From Desulfopila sp. IMCC35006 (GTDB lineage Bacteria > Desulfobacterota > Desulfobulbia > Desulfobulbales > Desulfocapsaceae): DNA of 64,000 nucleotides. Of this stretch, positions 38,201 through 46,747 are shown in pieces (positions within the stretch are counted from its first letter, which is position 1; each line of letters begins with the position of its first letter). The notes beneath the pieces were generated by a model. It did not search any database, had not been told where the DNA came from, and saw only the letters and a program-made list of their open reading frames with translations. The stretch covers positions 248,001 through 312,000 of the forward strand of contig NZ_SWCM01000004.1 in NCBI RefSeq assembly GCF_005116645.1, in the 5' to 3' direction. Made by a program: the position numbers and the translations under genes.

Positions 38201-38687
38201 CCGACCTGTCTGTTCTTTTAAAGAGATTCTTGGCTGTCTGCTGCGTCAAGGTACTGCCACCCTGAACCACTCTCCCAGCCTGGATATTTTTTATGATTGC
38301 CCGCCCTATGCCGACAATATCAAAGCCCATGTGGGTGAAAAACCGATTGTCCTCGGATGCCACCATGGCGTTGACAAAATTCTTGGGAATCTCACTGTAA
38401 GACACATACTGACGGTGGGCTGTATCAAAAAAAACCCCCAGTTTGGTCGTGCCGTCACTATAAAACACAGGACTTTCTTTGCCAAGAATCGCATGGATGT
38501 TTTCGATCTTTATTTCATCACCTGGTTCAAGAACAACCAACTGATAGATTTTTGCGGCCAAGGCAGCTATTCCGATCACACAAATAGCTGTTACGAATAG
38601 AAATAACTTTTTCAACGCGATACCAAAAATATATTTAATGCACAAGACACCTGACAGAGAATAACTTGCTATCCCGGTGCTGAACAA
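35256..38687 (-). CDS. Class A penicillin-binding protein with a large insertion
   Basis: A bifunctional peptidoglycan synthase of up to 1143 residues, against about 800-850 usual for PBP1A. A membrane anchor (25-50) precedes the GT51 glycosyltransferase (MVASEDNRFFTH, GGSTLTQQTAKN). An OB-like segment (380-475) leads to the transpeptidase with SALK (514-517), SEN (571-573) and KTG (984-986). The 410-residue gap between SEN and KTG, roughly twice that of E. coli PBP1A, points to an insertion of about 200 residues (near 605-835) with no motif I know. The start is unclear: the longest reading uses TTG at 38687, and a TTG at 38615 would give a shorter N-terminus (LKKLFLFV). Confidence 0.92.
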   Translation of the reverse strand: MFSTGIASYSLSGVLCIKYIFGIALKKLFLFVTAICVIGIAALAAKIYQLVVLEPGDEIKIENIHAILGKESPVFYSDGTTKLGVFFDTAHRQYVSYSEIPKNFVNAMVASEDNRFFTHMGFDIVGIGRAIIKNIQAGRVVQGGSTLTQQTAKNLFKRTDRSVEAKIKELLFALRLEYYYPKETIFEFYANQFYVSGNGHGLGIAARYYFDKTPNELSLIECAFIAGSVKQPNYYNPFIKKTELAAQLARVRAQARTRYVLDKMRDLGMIDAAGYNDSIDKIIDFKNGKVGYDLDYAMELVRDAVSSTEVLEGLEAHDVTNISSSGLRVITTIDRDLQESTLAALRDELSRLDVRLRGYERQEVQAELAKLDYTGDSVVRNGAFLFGRIEKIEGKGENIRILVTLDKQLGQGVVDAKGLAGLTTARLRWQESRWSKSGKGDQAKLVSQLQVGDRVWVSVREVVENESVLLDLQKYPQVQGGALVLKNGTIKAMAGGTENRFFNRAVQAKRQMGSALKPLVYTAALQLGWNSADSLKNSRSVFVYNNQAYFPRPDHNSPYDWVSMSWAGVLSENVASVWLLSHLCDKLTTSQLAEVADMVGLGPKTAEGEEESYRSYRARIRDKYGIQVTRDVLRASAYRLAVENLETDFIFDGKMNEYEILKQLPYGLNYPDYSQDIDRARKLSGSKLTGSEVNELWLRKSLLSNYYLSLEPLRKELKTYRSLIEPVAGADATDFFDSTGGAALYLDRQSGEYSFLRLQGEKGNLQRVDHTELRNHLTWLNYAENYRFWENIKLNGMLSVGAFDKVAEQLDQEYEKLSDELPYSIEVLSQVEDFRITVGLYYLIRLSEQLGIQSNLAPVLSFPLGSNVITLLEATRMYEGLVTGHVTTFGDSNKIEQEGEGGNDSMAILDRIESADGEILYQPKPYRKQVVDPKTSLAVGSILENVVKFGTGRDATKNVRLRDDDEGTGAKIAKMNLPVPLLGKTGTANDYTNASFFGYLPGITENGVAMNLRDGYAVGVYVGFDNNESMRRNSSRISGAAGALPTWSQIVNDLMQEQHYASRLDTVDVSFNGLGIQRDNLGQINVGVALDNGGRVIEPVVQVKDMSRQQPSIQTFGSTTETGRFVMERNFQPFWKNSAEAGQ

Positions 38688-38698
38688 GGTATAAACCT

Positions 38699-38745
38699 TG
38701 CATTTAATGAGTAATTCTGTTTTAAATGCAAAATCTTACTATAAT
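38699..38745 (+). promoter_or_regulatory. Candidate mltD promoter with palindromic operator
   Basis: A perfect -10 TATAAT lies at 38740-38745, without a good -35. Just upstream a perfect 9-bp inverted repeat, TGCATTTAA (38699-38707) and TTAAATGCA (38722-38730), spans the expected -35 region. It sits in the 168-bp gap between the divergent PBP and transglycosylase genes and could control both. Confidence 0.45.
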
Positions 38746-38855
38746 CGGACAGGTAAGAATGTACATGGTTAGCCAATATATCTCAACAGGCTAATTAGGA
38801 AATCTCCTGTCTTTTTCATAACCTTTCCTGATACGGACGACTCTCATATCGACTA

Positions 38856-40541
38856 ATGACCTCACTATCTAAAACTCTCGTTACCTGTTTCACGCTGGCG
38901 ATTTTTGCGTCTCTTCTGTCAAGTTGCGCAAATAACACGAATTTTGGTATCAATCCTGATACTTATTCCACGCAGAAAGCCGAAAATTCCTCTTCCGAAA
39001 CAGACGACGTGCAGCTCGAGAATGTAGAATCCAAGTCCTGTCACGATGAAGAACTGGTCGCCCTCAGCCGCACAGGAGCATGGGACGAAAAAATGTCCTG
39101 GGACAAAAGCACCTTAACCGCCGGCTCGCGGTACAAGTTTCCTGTGGTGTTTAATAAAAAAGTCGATATGTACCTCAATCTGTTTCAGACTACTCAGCGA
39201 GATACATTTAGTCGATGGCTGGCCAAGTCGGCCATGTATCGACCTCTGATCGAAAAAGAGCTGGCCGCGGCCGGACTGCCGAAAGATCTGCTGTATCTGG
39301 CGATGATTGAAAGCGGCTACAATCAGCTGGCCTGCTCCAGCGCCAACGCCGTTGGACTCTGGCAATTCATGCAGGCCACCGGGGAAGAGTACGACCTGCA
39401 GGTAGACAAATATGTCGACGAACGGCGCGACCCTGTCAAATCAACCAAGGCCGCTGTTACATATCTCTCCGATCTGTATCAGGAATTCAATGACTGGCAT
39501 CTCGCAGTCGCCGCCTATAATGGTGGACCTGGCACCATCCGCAATGGTCTTAAACTGCACAATGTGGATAATTTCTGGGATCTTGCCAGCAAAGACTATC
39601 TGGCTCTTGAGACCAAACGATATGTGCCGAAACTCATTGCCGCCCTGCTGATCGCCAAAGACCCGGCAAAATACGGCTTTACAGATATAGCCTACGCCGC
39701 GCCGGTGCACTATGATACTATTAGCGTCGGACCGGGCATGAGCCTGGAGGCCATTGCCCTGATCAGCAACAGCACAACCCAACAGATACGATCGTTGAAC
39801 CAGGAACTGCGGCTTGGTAAAACACCGCTCAATACCGCGCGGTACGAAGTGAAAATTCCCGATGCGACTGCAGATCTGGCTGCCAGAAATTTGTCTCGGC
39901 TGCAAAGAGTCGTCAACGTTGACTACAAAACCTACAAAGTGGCCAAAGGGGATACTCTTTCAAAAATCAGTAATAAATATAACGTCAGCAAAACAACCCT
40001 TCTTCAGGTAAACAATTTACGCAGCAAGAAACTGGCCTATGGCCGAAGCTTACGAATTCCGTACAACACCATTAGCTACCAGCTTCTCCCCGAGGGAGCC
40101 TCCGGGGCTAAAACTGCATATAAAAATGGTCTGGTCCTGCACCGGATAAAAAAGGGTGAAACTCTTTCCGGCATAGCCGATCTCTACCATGTTCCACCGC
40201 AAATGATTGTTTCCTGGAATAAACTTAAAAGTTCCCACGCCATCCGGGCAGGCCAGCAATTGTCCCTGTACGTCAATCGTCCAGGAACAAAACAGCTGAA
40301 GTCGGTTGTAACTGTTGCATCCAATAAAACCATCAAATCGATTACCCCCAGACTGCACAAGACCTTACTGTCACAAGCTGTACCCGAGTCACCGTTTGCG
40401 CAATATAGCGTGCAGGACGGCGATTCGCTCTGGACCATCTCGAGAAAATTCAGTGCATCAACTGCAGAAATCAAAAAATGGAATAATTTGACCTCCGATT
40501 TGATTCAGCCGGGTTCCATACTCAAACTGAAAAAAGTGTAG
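38856..40541 (+). CDS. mltD: MltD-like membrane-bound lytic transglycosylase with three LysM domains
   Basis: A 561-residue lipoprotein (lipobox LLSSC, Cys24). The SLT domain has the catalytic Glu152 in LLYLAMIESGYNQ, then SANAVGLWQFMQATG and AAYNGGPGTI, the MltD subtype. Three LysM modules follow (YKVAKGDTLSKIS, HRIKKGETLSGIA, YSVQDGDSLWTIS), one more than the two of E. coli MltD as I recall it. It cuts glycan strands to anhydro-muropeptides and binds peptidoglycan through LysM. It is divergent from the class A PBP, fitting coupled wall growth. Confidence 0.94.
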   Translation: MTSLSKTLVTCFTLAIFASLLSSCANNTNFGINPDTYSTQKAENSSSETDDVQLENVESKSCHDEELVALSRTGAWDEKMSWDKSTLTAGSRYKFPVVFNKKVDMYLNLFQTTQRDTFSRWLAKSAMYRPLIEKELAAAGLPKDLLYLAMIESGYNQLACSSANAVGLWQFMQATGEEYDLQVDKYVDERRDPVKSTKAAVTYLSDLYQEFNDWHLAVAAYNGGPGTIRNGLKLHNVDNFWDLASKDYLALETKRYVPKLIAALLIAKDPAKYGFTDIAYAAPVHYDTISVGPGMSLEAIALISNSTTQQIRSLNQELRLGKTPLNTARYEVKIPDATADLAARNLSRLQRVVNVDYKTYKVAKGDTLSKISNKYNVSKTTLLQVNNLRSKKLAYGRSLRIPYNTISYQLLPEGASGAKTAYKNGLVLHRIKKGETLSGIADLYHVPPQMIVSWNKLKSSHAIRAGQQLSLYVNRPGTKQLKSVVTVASNKTIKSITPRLHKTLLSQAVPESPFAQYSVQDGDSLWTISRKFSASTAEIKKWNNLTSDLIQPGSILKLKKV

Positions 40542-40697
40542 CCGCAGACACGCAACATGAATTATGCATGACAAAAGGAATGTTAATGCCTACCTTGAGT
40601 CATGCTGCAGGCAACCGTCTCGATGTATCTAATGCCTCTGAAAGGCCCTACTCCGCACCCAACCGGTGTACCTCTCCCGAAATAACGAAAAATACTC

Positions 40698-41903
40698 ATG
40701 TCAACAATCGATGCACCTTACCCAGCTCACCAAGACTATGGCAATGATGTTCATGTGGTCGAATACGGTGAGCAAACAATCATTGTAGTAGGAACGGCTC
40801 ATATATCCCAGGAATCGGTAAACCTGGTAAAGAGGGTCATTGAACAGGAACGGCCTGACTGTGTCTGCCTGGAACTCGATGACAAAAGATATCAGGCCCT
40901 TACGCAAAAACAGCAGTGGGATGCTCTCGACCTGAAAACAATTATTAAAAACAAGCAGCTTTCAACCCTGCTCATTAGTCTGCTTATGGCTTCCTACCAG
41001 AAACGACTGGGGGGAAAGCTCGGCGTGATACCGGGGGCGGAACTGCTGATGGCTGCCCAGACGGCAAAAGAATTGGATATCCCTGTTTCATTGTGTGATC
41101 GTGACGTGCGTATCACTCTGCGACGGGCGTGGAAATCCACCTCTTTTCTCAAGAAGGGGTATTTAGTCGCCTCACTGCTGGCCAGCCTTTTTGATAAAAG
41201 TGAAATATCGGCGGAAAAACTTGAGGAACTCAAGCAAAAGGATGTACTTACCGAGTTGATGGATGAAATGGGTGACACCCTGCCCGATCTCAAACGGGTG
41301 TTGATCGACGAGCGGGATCTGTATCTTGTTGAAAAAATAAAATCCTCTCCCGGTAAAAGAATAGTTGCCGTCGTCGGTGCCGGCCATGTTGCCGGTATGC
41401 TCGATAAATTCGCCATCGACAACAGGCATAAAATAGCGGAGGTCACCCTCATCCCTCCGGTATCAAAAGGATACAAAATTGCCGGCTGGACCATTCCTTT
41501 GCTGATAATCGGGTCTATCGGGGTGATCGGATCCCAGAAAGGTGTCGCCGAAGCAGGCCACAACATTCTGTTCTGGGTCCTTGCAAACGGAATCCCATCG
41601 GCTATCGGCGCGCTGCTGGCCCTCGCTCATCCATTGACGACACTGAGCGCCTTTGCCGCAGCCCCCCTGACCAGTCTGACTCCGGTCATCGGTGCAGGCT
41701 ATGTCACCGCTTTTATCCAGGTGCTCACCTGCCCGCCGGTTGTTAAAGAGTTTGAATCCGCCGGTGAAGATATCGGCTCCTTTGCCGGATGGTGGAAAAA
41801 TCGTCTTCTCAGAATATTTCTTGTTTTCCTTTTTACCGGCCTGGGTTCCGCCATTGGAACCTGGGTTGGCGGTTACGAAATATTTAAAAATCTGGTCAGC
41901 TGA
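40698..41903 (+). CDS. TraB/PrgY family membrane protein
   Basis: A 401-residue protein of the TraB/PrgY (GumN-related) family. The N-terminal domain has the signature VVGTAHISQESV with an ERPDCVCLELDDKRY follow-up and the GxGH-like VVGAGHVAGM near residue 235. The C-terminal third has three or four membrane helices. In enterococci PrgY limits pheromone activity and TraB-family members are proposed metal-dependent peptidases; the role here is unknown. Monocistronic in appearance. Confidence 0.88.
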   Translation: MSTIDAPYPAHQDYGNDVHVVEYGEQTIIVVGTAHISQESVNLVKRVIEQERPDCVCLELDDKRYQALTQKQQWDALDLKTIIKNKQLSTLLISLLMASYQKRLGGKLGVIPGAELLMAAQTAKELDIPVSLCDRDVRITLRRAWKSTSFLKKGYLVASLLASLFDKSEISAEKLEELKQKDVLTELMDEMGDTLPDLKRVLIDERDLYLVEKIKSSPGKRIVAVVGAGHVAGMLDKFAIDNRHKIAEVTLIPPVSKGYKIAGWTIPLLIIGSIGVIGSQKGVAEAGHNILFWVLANGIPSAIGALLALAHPLTTLSAFAAAPLTSLTPVIGAGYVTAFIQVLTCPPVVKEFESAGEDIGSFAGWWKNRLLRIFLVFLFTGLGSAIGTWVGGYEIFKNLVS

Positions 41904-42067
41904 TTACACCACAGATGAGAGTATTTAAAACATATATCAGAATACAGGCACTACAAGTTGCAGTTAACGATCACGGAGCAGAAAGCCGTAGGTGAGGATT
42001 GCTCACGCCGTTGGCTCGCTTTTATCACACCCTCTATTATTATTTACAGGAAAAAGGTACCCTTTCA

Positions 42068-42415
42068 ATGTCAGAAAAGAAGACGCAAGCAGCACCAACA
42101 TTAACCACCAGACAAAAACAGTTCCTTAAGGGGCTTGCCCATCCACTCAATCCGCTGGTACAGATCGGCAAAGACGAGTTAAGTCCGGGCGTTATAGAAA
42201 CTATAAAAACAGAACTGACCCGTCACGAGCTTATCAAGGTAAAGATCGGCAGTAATTGCGGTCTTGATAAAAACGAGACATCTGTCACCCTCTCCGAACT
42301 GACGGCAAGTGCTCTGGTGCAATTAATCGGCAAGACAATAGTGCTCTATAAACCAAATCCGAAAAGAGCCAAAGACAAGAGAATTCTTCTGCCCAAGGCA
42401 AGCGTAACCATGTGA
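42068..42415 (+). CDS. yhbY: YhbY family CRM-domain RNA-binding protein
   Basis: A 115-residue CRM-domain protein: LTTRQKQFLKGLAHPLNPLVQ, then IGKDELSPGVIETIKTELTRHELIKV and a late GKTIVLYKPNPK. E. coli YhbY associates with pre-50S ribosomes. The start at 42068 removes a non-homologous N-terminal extension. It converges with the MBL hydrolase gene, 22 bp away. Confidence 0.93.
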   Translation: MSEKKTQAAPTLTTRQKQFLKGLAHPLNPLVQIGKDELSPGVIETIKTELTRHELIKVKIGSNCGLDKNETSVTLSELTASALVQLIGKTIVLYKPNPKRAKDKRILLPKASVTM

Positions 42416-42437
42416 ATGGCCAGTGTCTACGATGCCA

Positions 42438-43205
42438 TCATAGCTCCACCAGAGGGGTGGCGATATCCTGGCCCGCGATAACCAGCGAGGTTTCTCCCCA
42501 TTGCTCAACTGCCTGAAGGGCCGCCGCACGAGCCAGTTCAGGGGTGTTATTGATGGCACTGAGATGGGCCAGAACTGCCGTACGGAGATGCTCGCCGATG
42601 AGTCCGGCCAGGAAGTCGGCGGCATCCTCATTTGACAGATGCCCCCGACTGGAACGGACCCGCTGCTGGAGCGGTAAAGGGTAGGGTCCATTTTTCAACA
42701 ACTGCAGATTGTGATTGAACTCGAGAATGAGTCCATTGCATTGGGCCAGGCGTTGGCCTATCAGGTGTGAGACCTTCCCGGTATCGGTTAGGTAGCCGAG
42801 ACTGCTCTTGCCATCACTGATTACATAACCGACCGGGTCGGCGGTATCGTGGGAGATGCGAAACGATCGAACCTGCAGGTCGCCGATCTGCAGAATATCA
42901 CCGGTCTCAAACTCCTTATGCACGGCAAGTCGCCCTATCTTTTTTTCTCCGGCCGCAAAGGTCCCGCCATTAATATAGGTAGGAATTTTACATCGCCGTG
43001 AAAGAACACCGACGCCGCAGATATGGTCGTTATGCTCATGGGTAATGCACAGTGCATGCACCCTGGCCAAATCACGGCCAATCGACTGCAAGCGCGCCTC
43101 AATTTCTTTACCGGAAAACCCGGCATCTATTAAAATACCGGTCCGGCCACTTTCAATATAAACGGAATTGCCTCGACTTCCACTGCCCAGAACTGAAAAA
43201 CGCAT
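42438..43205 (-). CDS. MBL-fold metallohydrolase (YycJ/WalJ-like)
   Basis: A 255-residue metallo-beta-lactamase-fold protein starting MRFSVLGSGSRGNSVYIE, with the metal motif CITHEHNDHICGV and FRISHDTADPVGY. This pattern matches the YycJ/WalJ exo-deoxyribonuclease group rather than glyoxalases or RNase Z. The ATG at 43205 has GGAGG 9 bp upstream. It begins 5 bp after dut ends, so the two are co-transcribed. Confidence 0.88.
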   Translation of the reverse strand: MRFSVLGSGSRGNSVYIESGRTGILIDAGFSGKEIEARLQSIGRDLARVHALCITHEHNDHICGVGVLSRRCKIPTYINGGTFAAGEKKIGRLAVHKEFETGDILQIGDLQVRSFRISHDTADPVGYVISDGKSSLGYLTDTGKVSHLIGQRLAQCNGLILEFNHNLQLLKNGPYPLPLQQRVRSSRGHLSNEDAADFLAGLIGEHLRTAVLAHLSAINNTPELARAAALQAVEQWGETSLVIAGQDIATPLVEL

Positions 43206-43210
43206 CCCTG

Positions 43211-43666
43211 TCAACCTCCGGTATGACCAAAGCCGCCGGCATCCCGGTCGGTCTTGTCGAGCACCTTTACTTCGCGAAGCACAGCCCGGACAACAGGGGC
43301 CAGGACAAGCTGGGCAATACGAGCACCTCTGTGTATGGTGTAGGGATCCTTGCCAAGGTTTACGAGGGCAATCTTGACCTCACCCCGATAGTCGGCATCT
43401 ATTGTACCCGGACTGTTGAGGATAGTTATACCATGTTGCACGGCCAGTCCGCTGCGGGGGCGCACCTGTAGTTCGTATCCCTCGGGCAGCGCAACCCCGA
43501 AGCCGGTTGGAATCAAGACCCGTTCCCCGGGCTGCAGCACGATATTCTCTTGAACCCCGGCTTCGACATCCATGCCCGCCGCACCGATGGTCTCGTAGTG
43601 CGGAGGATGCAGATCCCGTTCGTTGGCCGGGATCAGCCAGCACAATTTCACTTCTATTCCATCCAT
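43211..43666 (-). CDS. dut: dUTP diphosphatase
   Basis: A 151-residue trimeric dUTPase, which keeps uracil out of DNA and supplies dUMP. Motifs are visible in order: [47 protein letters not shown] and the C-terminal GGFGHTGG. The ATG at 43666 is chosen because a longer reading (43723) would begin inside the pnp terminator hairpin. It is followed closely by the MBL gene. Confidence 0.96.
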   Translation of the reverse strand: MDGIEVKLCWLIPANERDLHPPHYETIGAAGMDVEAGVQENIVLQPGERVLIPTGFGVALPEGYELQVRPRSGLAVQHGITILNSPGTIDADYRGEVKIALVNLGKDPYTIHRGARIAQLVLAPVVRAVLREVKVLDKTDRDAGGFGHTGG

Positions 43667-43708
43667 ATTTGCCACCGTCTTGTCCTTGACCCACGGTCGA
43701 TTCATGAA

Positions 43709-43742
43709 TAAAAAAGCCGACATTCTTTGCAGAACGCCGGCT
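43709..43742 (-). terminator. Intrinsic terminator of pnp
   Basis: On the minus strand a 12-bp stem (AGCCGGCGTTCT / AGAATGTCGGCT, two G-U pairs) with a GCAA loop is followed by TTTTTTATTC. It lies 30 bp after the pnp stop and ends the translation cluster transcript before dut. Confidence 0.9.
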
Positions 43743-43772
43743 CATTATCAACACCTTACACCGCTGATAGTC

Positions 43773-45851
43773 TTATTCTTCCATCAGGGCCTTACGGCTC
43801 AGGCGGATCCTGCCGCGGTTATCTACGTCGAGAACCTTGACTTCAATCACATCGCCTTCTTTTACCACGTCGGTAACCTTCGCCACCCGTTTGGTATCCA
43901 GTTCGGAGATATGCACCAGTCCATCAGTGCCAGGAAGAATCTCGACAAACGCACCGAAATCCTTAATGGTTTTAACAACCCCTTTATATACGGCACCAAC
44001 TTCAGCTTCGGCGGTAATTGCCTTTACCCTGGCAACAAGGGCATCGGCGAGTTCTCCGCTCAACGCGAACATTTTTATAAGTCCGGAATCATCAACTTCA
44101 ATCTTGGCATCAAATTCAGCGGAAAGTTCCTTGATGATCTTACCACCAGGACCAATGATATCGCGAATCTTATCCGGATTGATTTTGTGAACCATATACT
44201 TAGGCGCGTGTTCCGCAACATTGTCACGTGATTTGGAGATTCCTTTCTCCATTTCAGCAAGAATATGGACCCGTCCTTCTTTTGCCTGGTCAAGGGCTTT
44301 CCCCATGATAGCCCGATCGACACCATCGATTTTAATGTCCATCTGCAGCGAGGTGATCCCGTCGCAGGTGCCGACAACCTTGAAGTCCATATCGCCGAGA
44401 TGATCTTCGTCACCGAGGATATCTGAGAGGACGACAACTTTATCCCCTTCTTTGATCAACCCCATGGCAATACCGGATACCGGCCGTTTCAAAGGCACAC
44501 CGGCATCCATCATCGCCATACTGCCACCACATACCGTGGCCATGGAGGAGGAACCGTTGGATTCAAGAATTTCTGAAACCACCCTGATCGAATAGGGAAA
44601 GTCTTCTTCCGCCGGGAGTACCGCTTCAAGTCCACGGGTCGCCAGATTGCCATGACCTATGTCACGACGGGATGGACCTCGTAAAAATCGTGCTTCCCCT
44701 ACGCAGTAAGGAGGGAAATTATAATGCAGCATGAACCGATTGGTCTGTTCGCCCTGCAGGGTCTCAACTCGCTGCTTATCACGTTCGCTGCCGAGGGTGG
44801 TAGTCACCAGCGCCTGGGTCTCGCCACGGGTAAACAGTGCTGATCCGTGGGTACGCGGCAGATACTCTGTTTCGCAGCTGATCGAGCGAACTTCATTAAA
44901 TTTTCGTCCACCGATCCGAATCTCACTGTTGACTATCTTCTCGCGCATAAAAGATTTTTTATAGGCAGAAAGCAAATCTTTAACCTTACCGCTCATCTCC
45001 CCATCAGGATCAATCGCAGCGAGAACCTCTTCCTTGAGAACGTCATAAACATTGCCCCGTTCAAGTTTATCGGAGGTATTGAAAACCTTCTCCATTCCTG
45101 CGGCGGCAACTTCGCGAATCTTTGCCAACAATTCTTCGTCAACCGGCGGTGTCTCAACGTGCTGTTTCGGTTTGCCGGAAGATTTCTGCAGCTCGTCCTG
45201 CAAATCGATTAACGGCTGCAGGTGCTCAAAGGCGTAAAAAATACCGGAAAGGACTTCATCTTCACTCAATTCATCAACCTTTCCTTCAACCATGACTACC
45301 GCTTTTCTGGTACAGGCAACAATGATGTCCATTGAAGATTTAGCCAGTTCAGCAATTGTCGGATTAAGGATATACTCCCCGTTGACCAAGCCGATCCTGC
45401 CTCCGGCAACTGGACCGGCAAAAGGGACATTGGAAATGGTCAGGGCACAGGAAGCACCGGTGAGCGCCAGAACATCAGGCAGAACGTCGTGGTCTGCGGA
45501 AAGAACGGTTGCAATAACCTGCGTTTCTGCGGAATATCCCTTCGGGAAAAGGGGTCGAAGCGGTCGATCGATAATTCTGCAGGTAAGCACTTCATTATCG
45601 CTTGGCCTGCCGATTTCGCGTCGGAAGTAATTTCCAGGTATTCTGCCAACCGAGGCAAGTTTTTCCTGATATTCAATGGTGAGTGGCAAAAAGTCGGCAT
45701 CCGGTTTACTCAAACCTGCGCCGACGACAGTGACCAGCACAATGGTGTCCCCTGAACGTATGACGACAGAGCCTGATGCCTGTTTGGCAATTTTTCCTGT
45801 TTCGATGGATATTTTTTTTCCACCAATTTCAGTTTCAACTTTATTAAACAT
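43773..45851 (-). CDS. pnp: Polynucleotide phosphorylase
   Basis: A 692-residue phosphorolytic 3'-5' exoribonuclease of the RNA degradosome. Two RNase PH domains (about 1-225 and 310-545) flank a helical linker; then come a KH domain (IIGPGGKIIKELS) and an S1 domain (VYKGVVKTIKDFGAFVEIL). RPLRPLFPKGY and SMATVCGGSMAMMDAG are family hallmarks. It follows rpsO by about 200 bp with the rpsO terminator between, the usual rpsO-pnp order. Confidence 0.98.
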   Translation of the reverse strand: MFNKVETEIGGKKISIETGKIAKQASGSVVIRSGDTIVLVTVVGAGLSKPDADFLPLTIEYQEKLASVGRIPGNYFRREIGRPSDNEVLTCRIIDRPLRPLFPKGYSAETQVIATVLSADHDVLPDVLALTGASCALTISNVPFAGPVAGGRIGLVNGEYILNPTIAELAKSSMDIIVACTRKAVVMVEGKVDELSEDEVLSGIFYAFEHLQPLIDLQDELQKSSGKPKQHVETPPVDEELLAKIREVAAAGMEKVFNTSDKLERGNVYDVLKEEVLAAIDPDGEMSGKVKDLLSAYKKSFMREKIVNSEIRIGGRKFNEVRSISCETEYLPRTHGSALFTRGETQALVTTTLGSERDKQRVETLQGEQTNRFMLHYNFPPYCVGEARFLRGPSRRDIGHGNLATRGLEAVLPAEEDFPYSIRVVSEILESNGSSSMATVCGGSMAMMDAGVPLKRPVSGIAMGLIKEGDKVVVLSDILGDEDHLGDMDFKVVGTCDGITSLQMDIKIDGVDRAIMGKALDQAKEGRVHILAEMEKGISKSRDNVAEHAPKYMVHKINPDKIRDIIGPGGKIIKELSAEFDAKIEVDDSGLIKMFALSGELADALVARVKAITAEAEVGAVYKGVVKTIKDFGAFVEILPGTDGLVHISELDTKRVAKVTDVVKEGDVIEVKVLDVDNRGRIRLSRKALMEE

Positions 45852-45955
45852 GTTTTCTCCAGATGTGTAGCATCAGGGAAAGGCGCAGCGCCAATTTATC
45901 CGACTGGATTATCCACCAGCCCCGTATGCTTTTTTTCTCGGTTTTCCTTAAACAA

Positions 45956-45997
45956 CAAAAACCCCAAACAATCCTTAAACTGGGGGACTGTTTGAGG
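45956..45997 (-). terminator. Intrinsic terminator after rpsO
   Basis: Minus-strand stem CCTCAAACAGTC / GATTGTTTGGGG (12 bp with wobbles) with a 12-nt loop and then TTTTTGTTGTTT. It lies between rpsO and pnp, where partial read-through is known in other bacteria. Confidence 0.85.
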
Positions 45998-46049
45998 TAA
46001 AAAATGGCACTATGCCCAGTTCAACAAGTGAACCGTCCGGCAACAAAAT

Positions 46050-46319
46050 CTATTTACGAAGACCAAGTTCCTGCAGCATCGTTCGATATTTGTTGACGTC
46101 TTTCTTCTTCAGATAATCAAGCAGACTGCGTCGCTGTCCGACAAGTTTAAGGAGTCCCTGTCTTGAATGATGATCTTTTTTGTGCACCTTAAAGTGCTCG
46201 GTGAGGTACTGAATTCGATCAGTAAGAAGGGCAATCTGCACCTCTGATGAACCGGTGTCGGTCGGATGAATCTTGAACTTCTCAATTATTTCATTTTTAC
46301 TGACTGCTGACTGTGCCAC
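46050..46319 (-). CDS. rpsO: 30S ribosomal protein S15
   Basis: An 89-residue S15 that binds the central domain of 16S rRNA. The conserved core is [41 protein letters not shown] and [12 protein letters not shown]. It starts with GTG, preceded by AGGAGG. It lies between truB and pnp as in many bacteria, but is separated from truB by 428 bp. Confidence 0.98.
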   Translation of the reverse strand: MAQSAVSKNEIIEKFKIHPTDTGSSEVQIALLTDRIQYLTEHFKVHKKDHHSRQGLLKLVGQRRSLLDYLKKKDVNKYRTMLQELGLRK

Positions 46320-46747
46320 GACACTCCTCCTGAAACTTTATAAAAAACCTTTTAGTTTACATTCATTAGATACATATTACAACAATTGGTCTGCGCAATC
46401 GGTGGCGAACCTGCAGACCTGCTAGATACTTTATTAGTGACTTAGAAATAATTTTCCTGTGTTTTTTACAAGACGATTATTTCGTGAAGGAACTTATCCC
46501 GCAAGGCTATTTGGCGGAGTGAGCACCTTAGAAATTCTTACCTGCTCTGCAAGAATAGAATTTCATGTCGAAGGGAGAACTGTACCGACTATTATATAGT
46601 CATTTTGTTAAAAAACAACCTGGCACAGGAACTTCCATCGCCCAAAGAGACATGATCGTTTCCCCCCATTCATGTCCTGTCGCACAGAATCTCTGTTTAC
46701 GGTAAAGGATCTTCCCCTGAACGCCGCATACTAGCTAACAAAAGACA
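46320..46747. other. Intergenic region between truB and rpsO
   Basis: 428 bp with no gene seen. On the minus strand the last 60 bases before rpsO are AT-rich and contain AAACT and AGTTT arms that could fold near the ribosome-binding site, as in autoregulated S15 leaders. I could not fit a known S15-binding motif. Confidence 0.35.
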
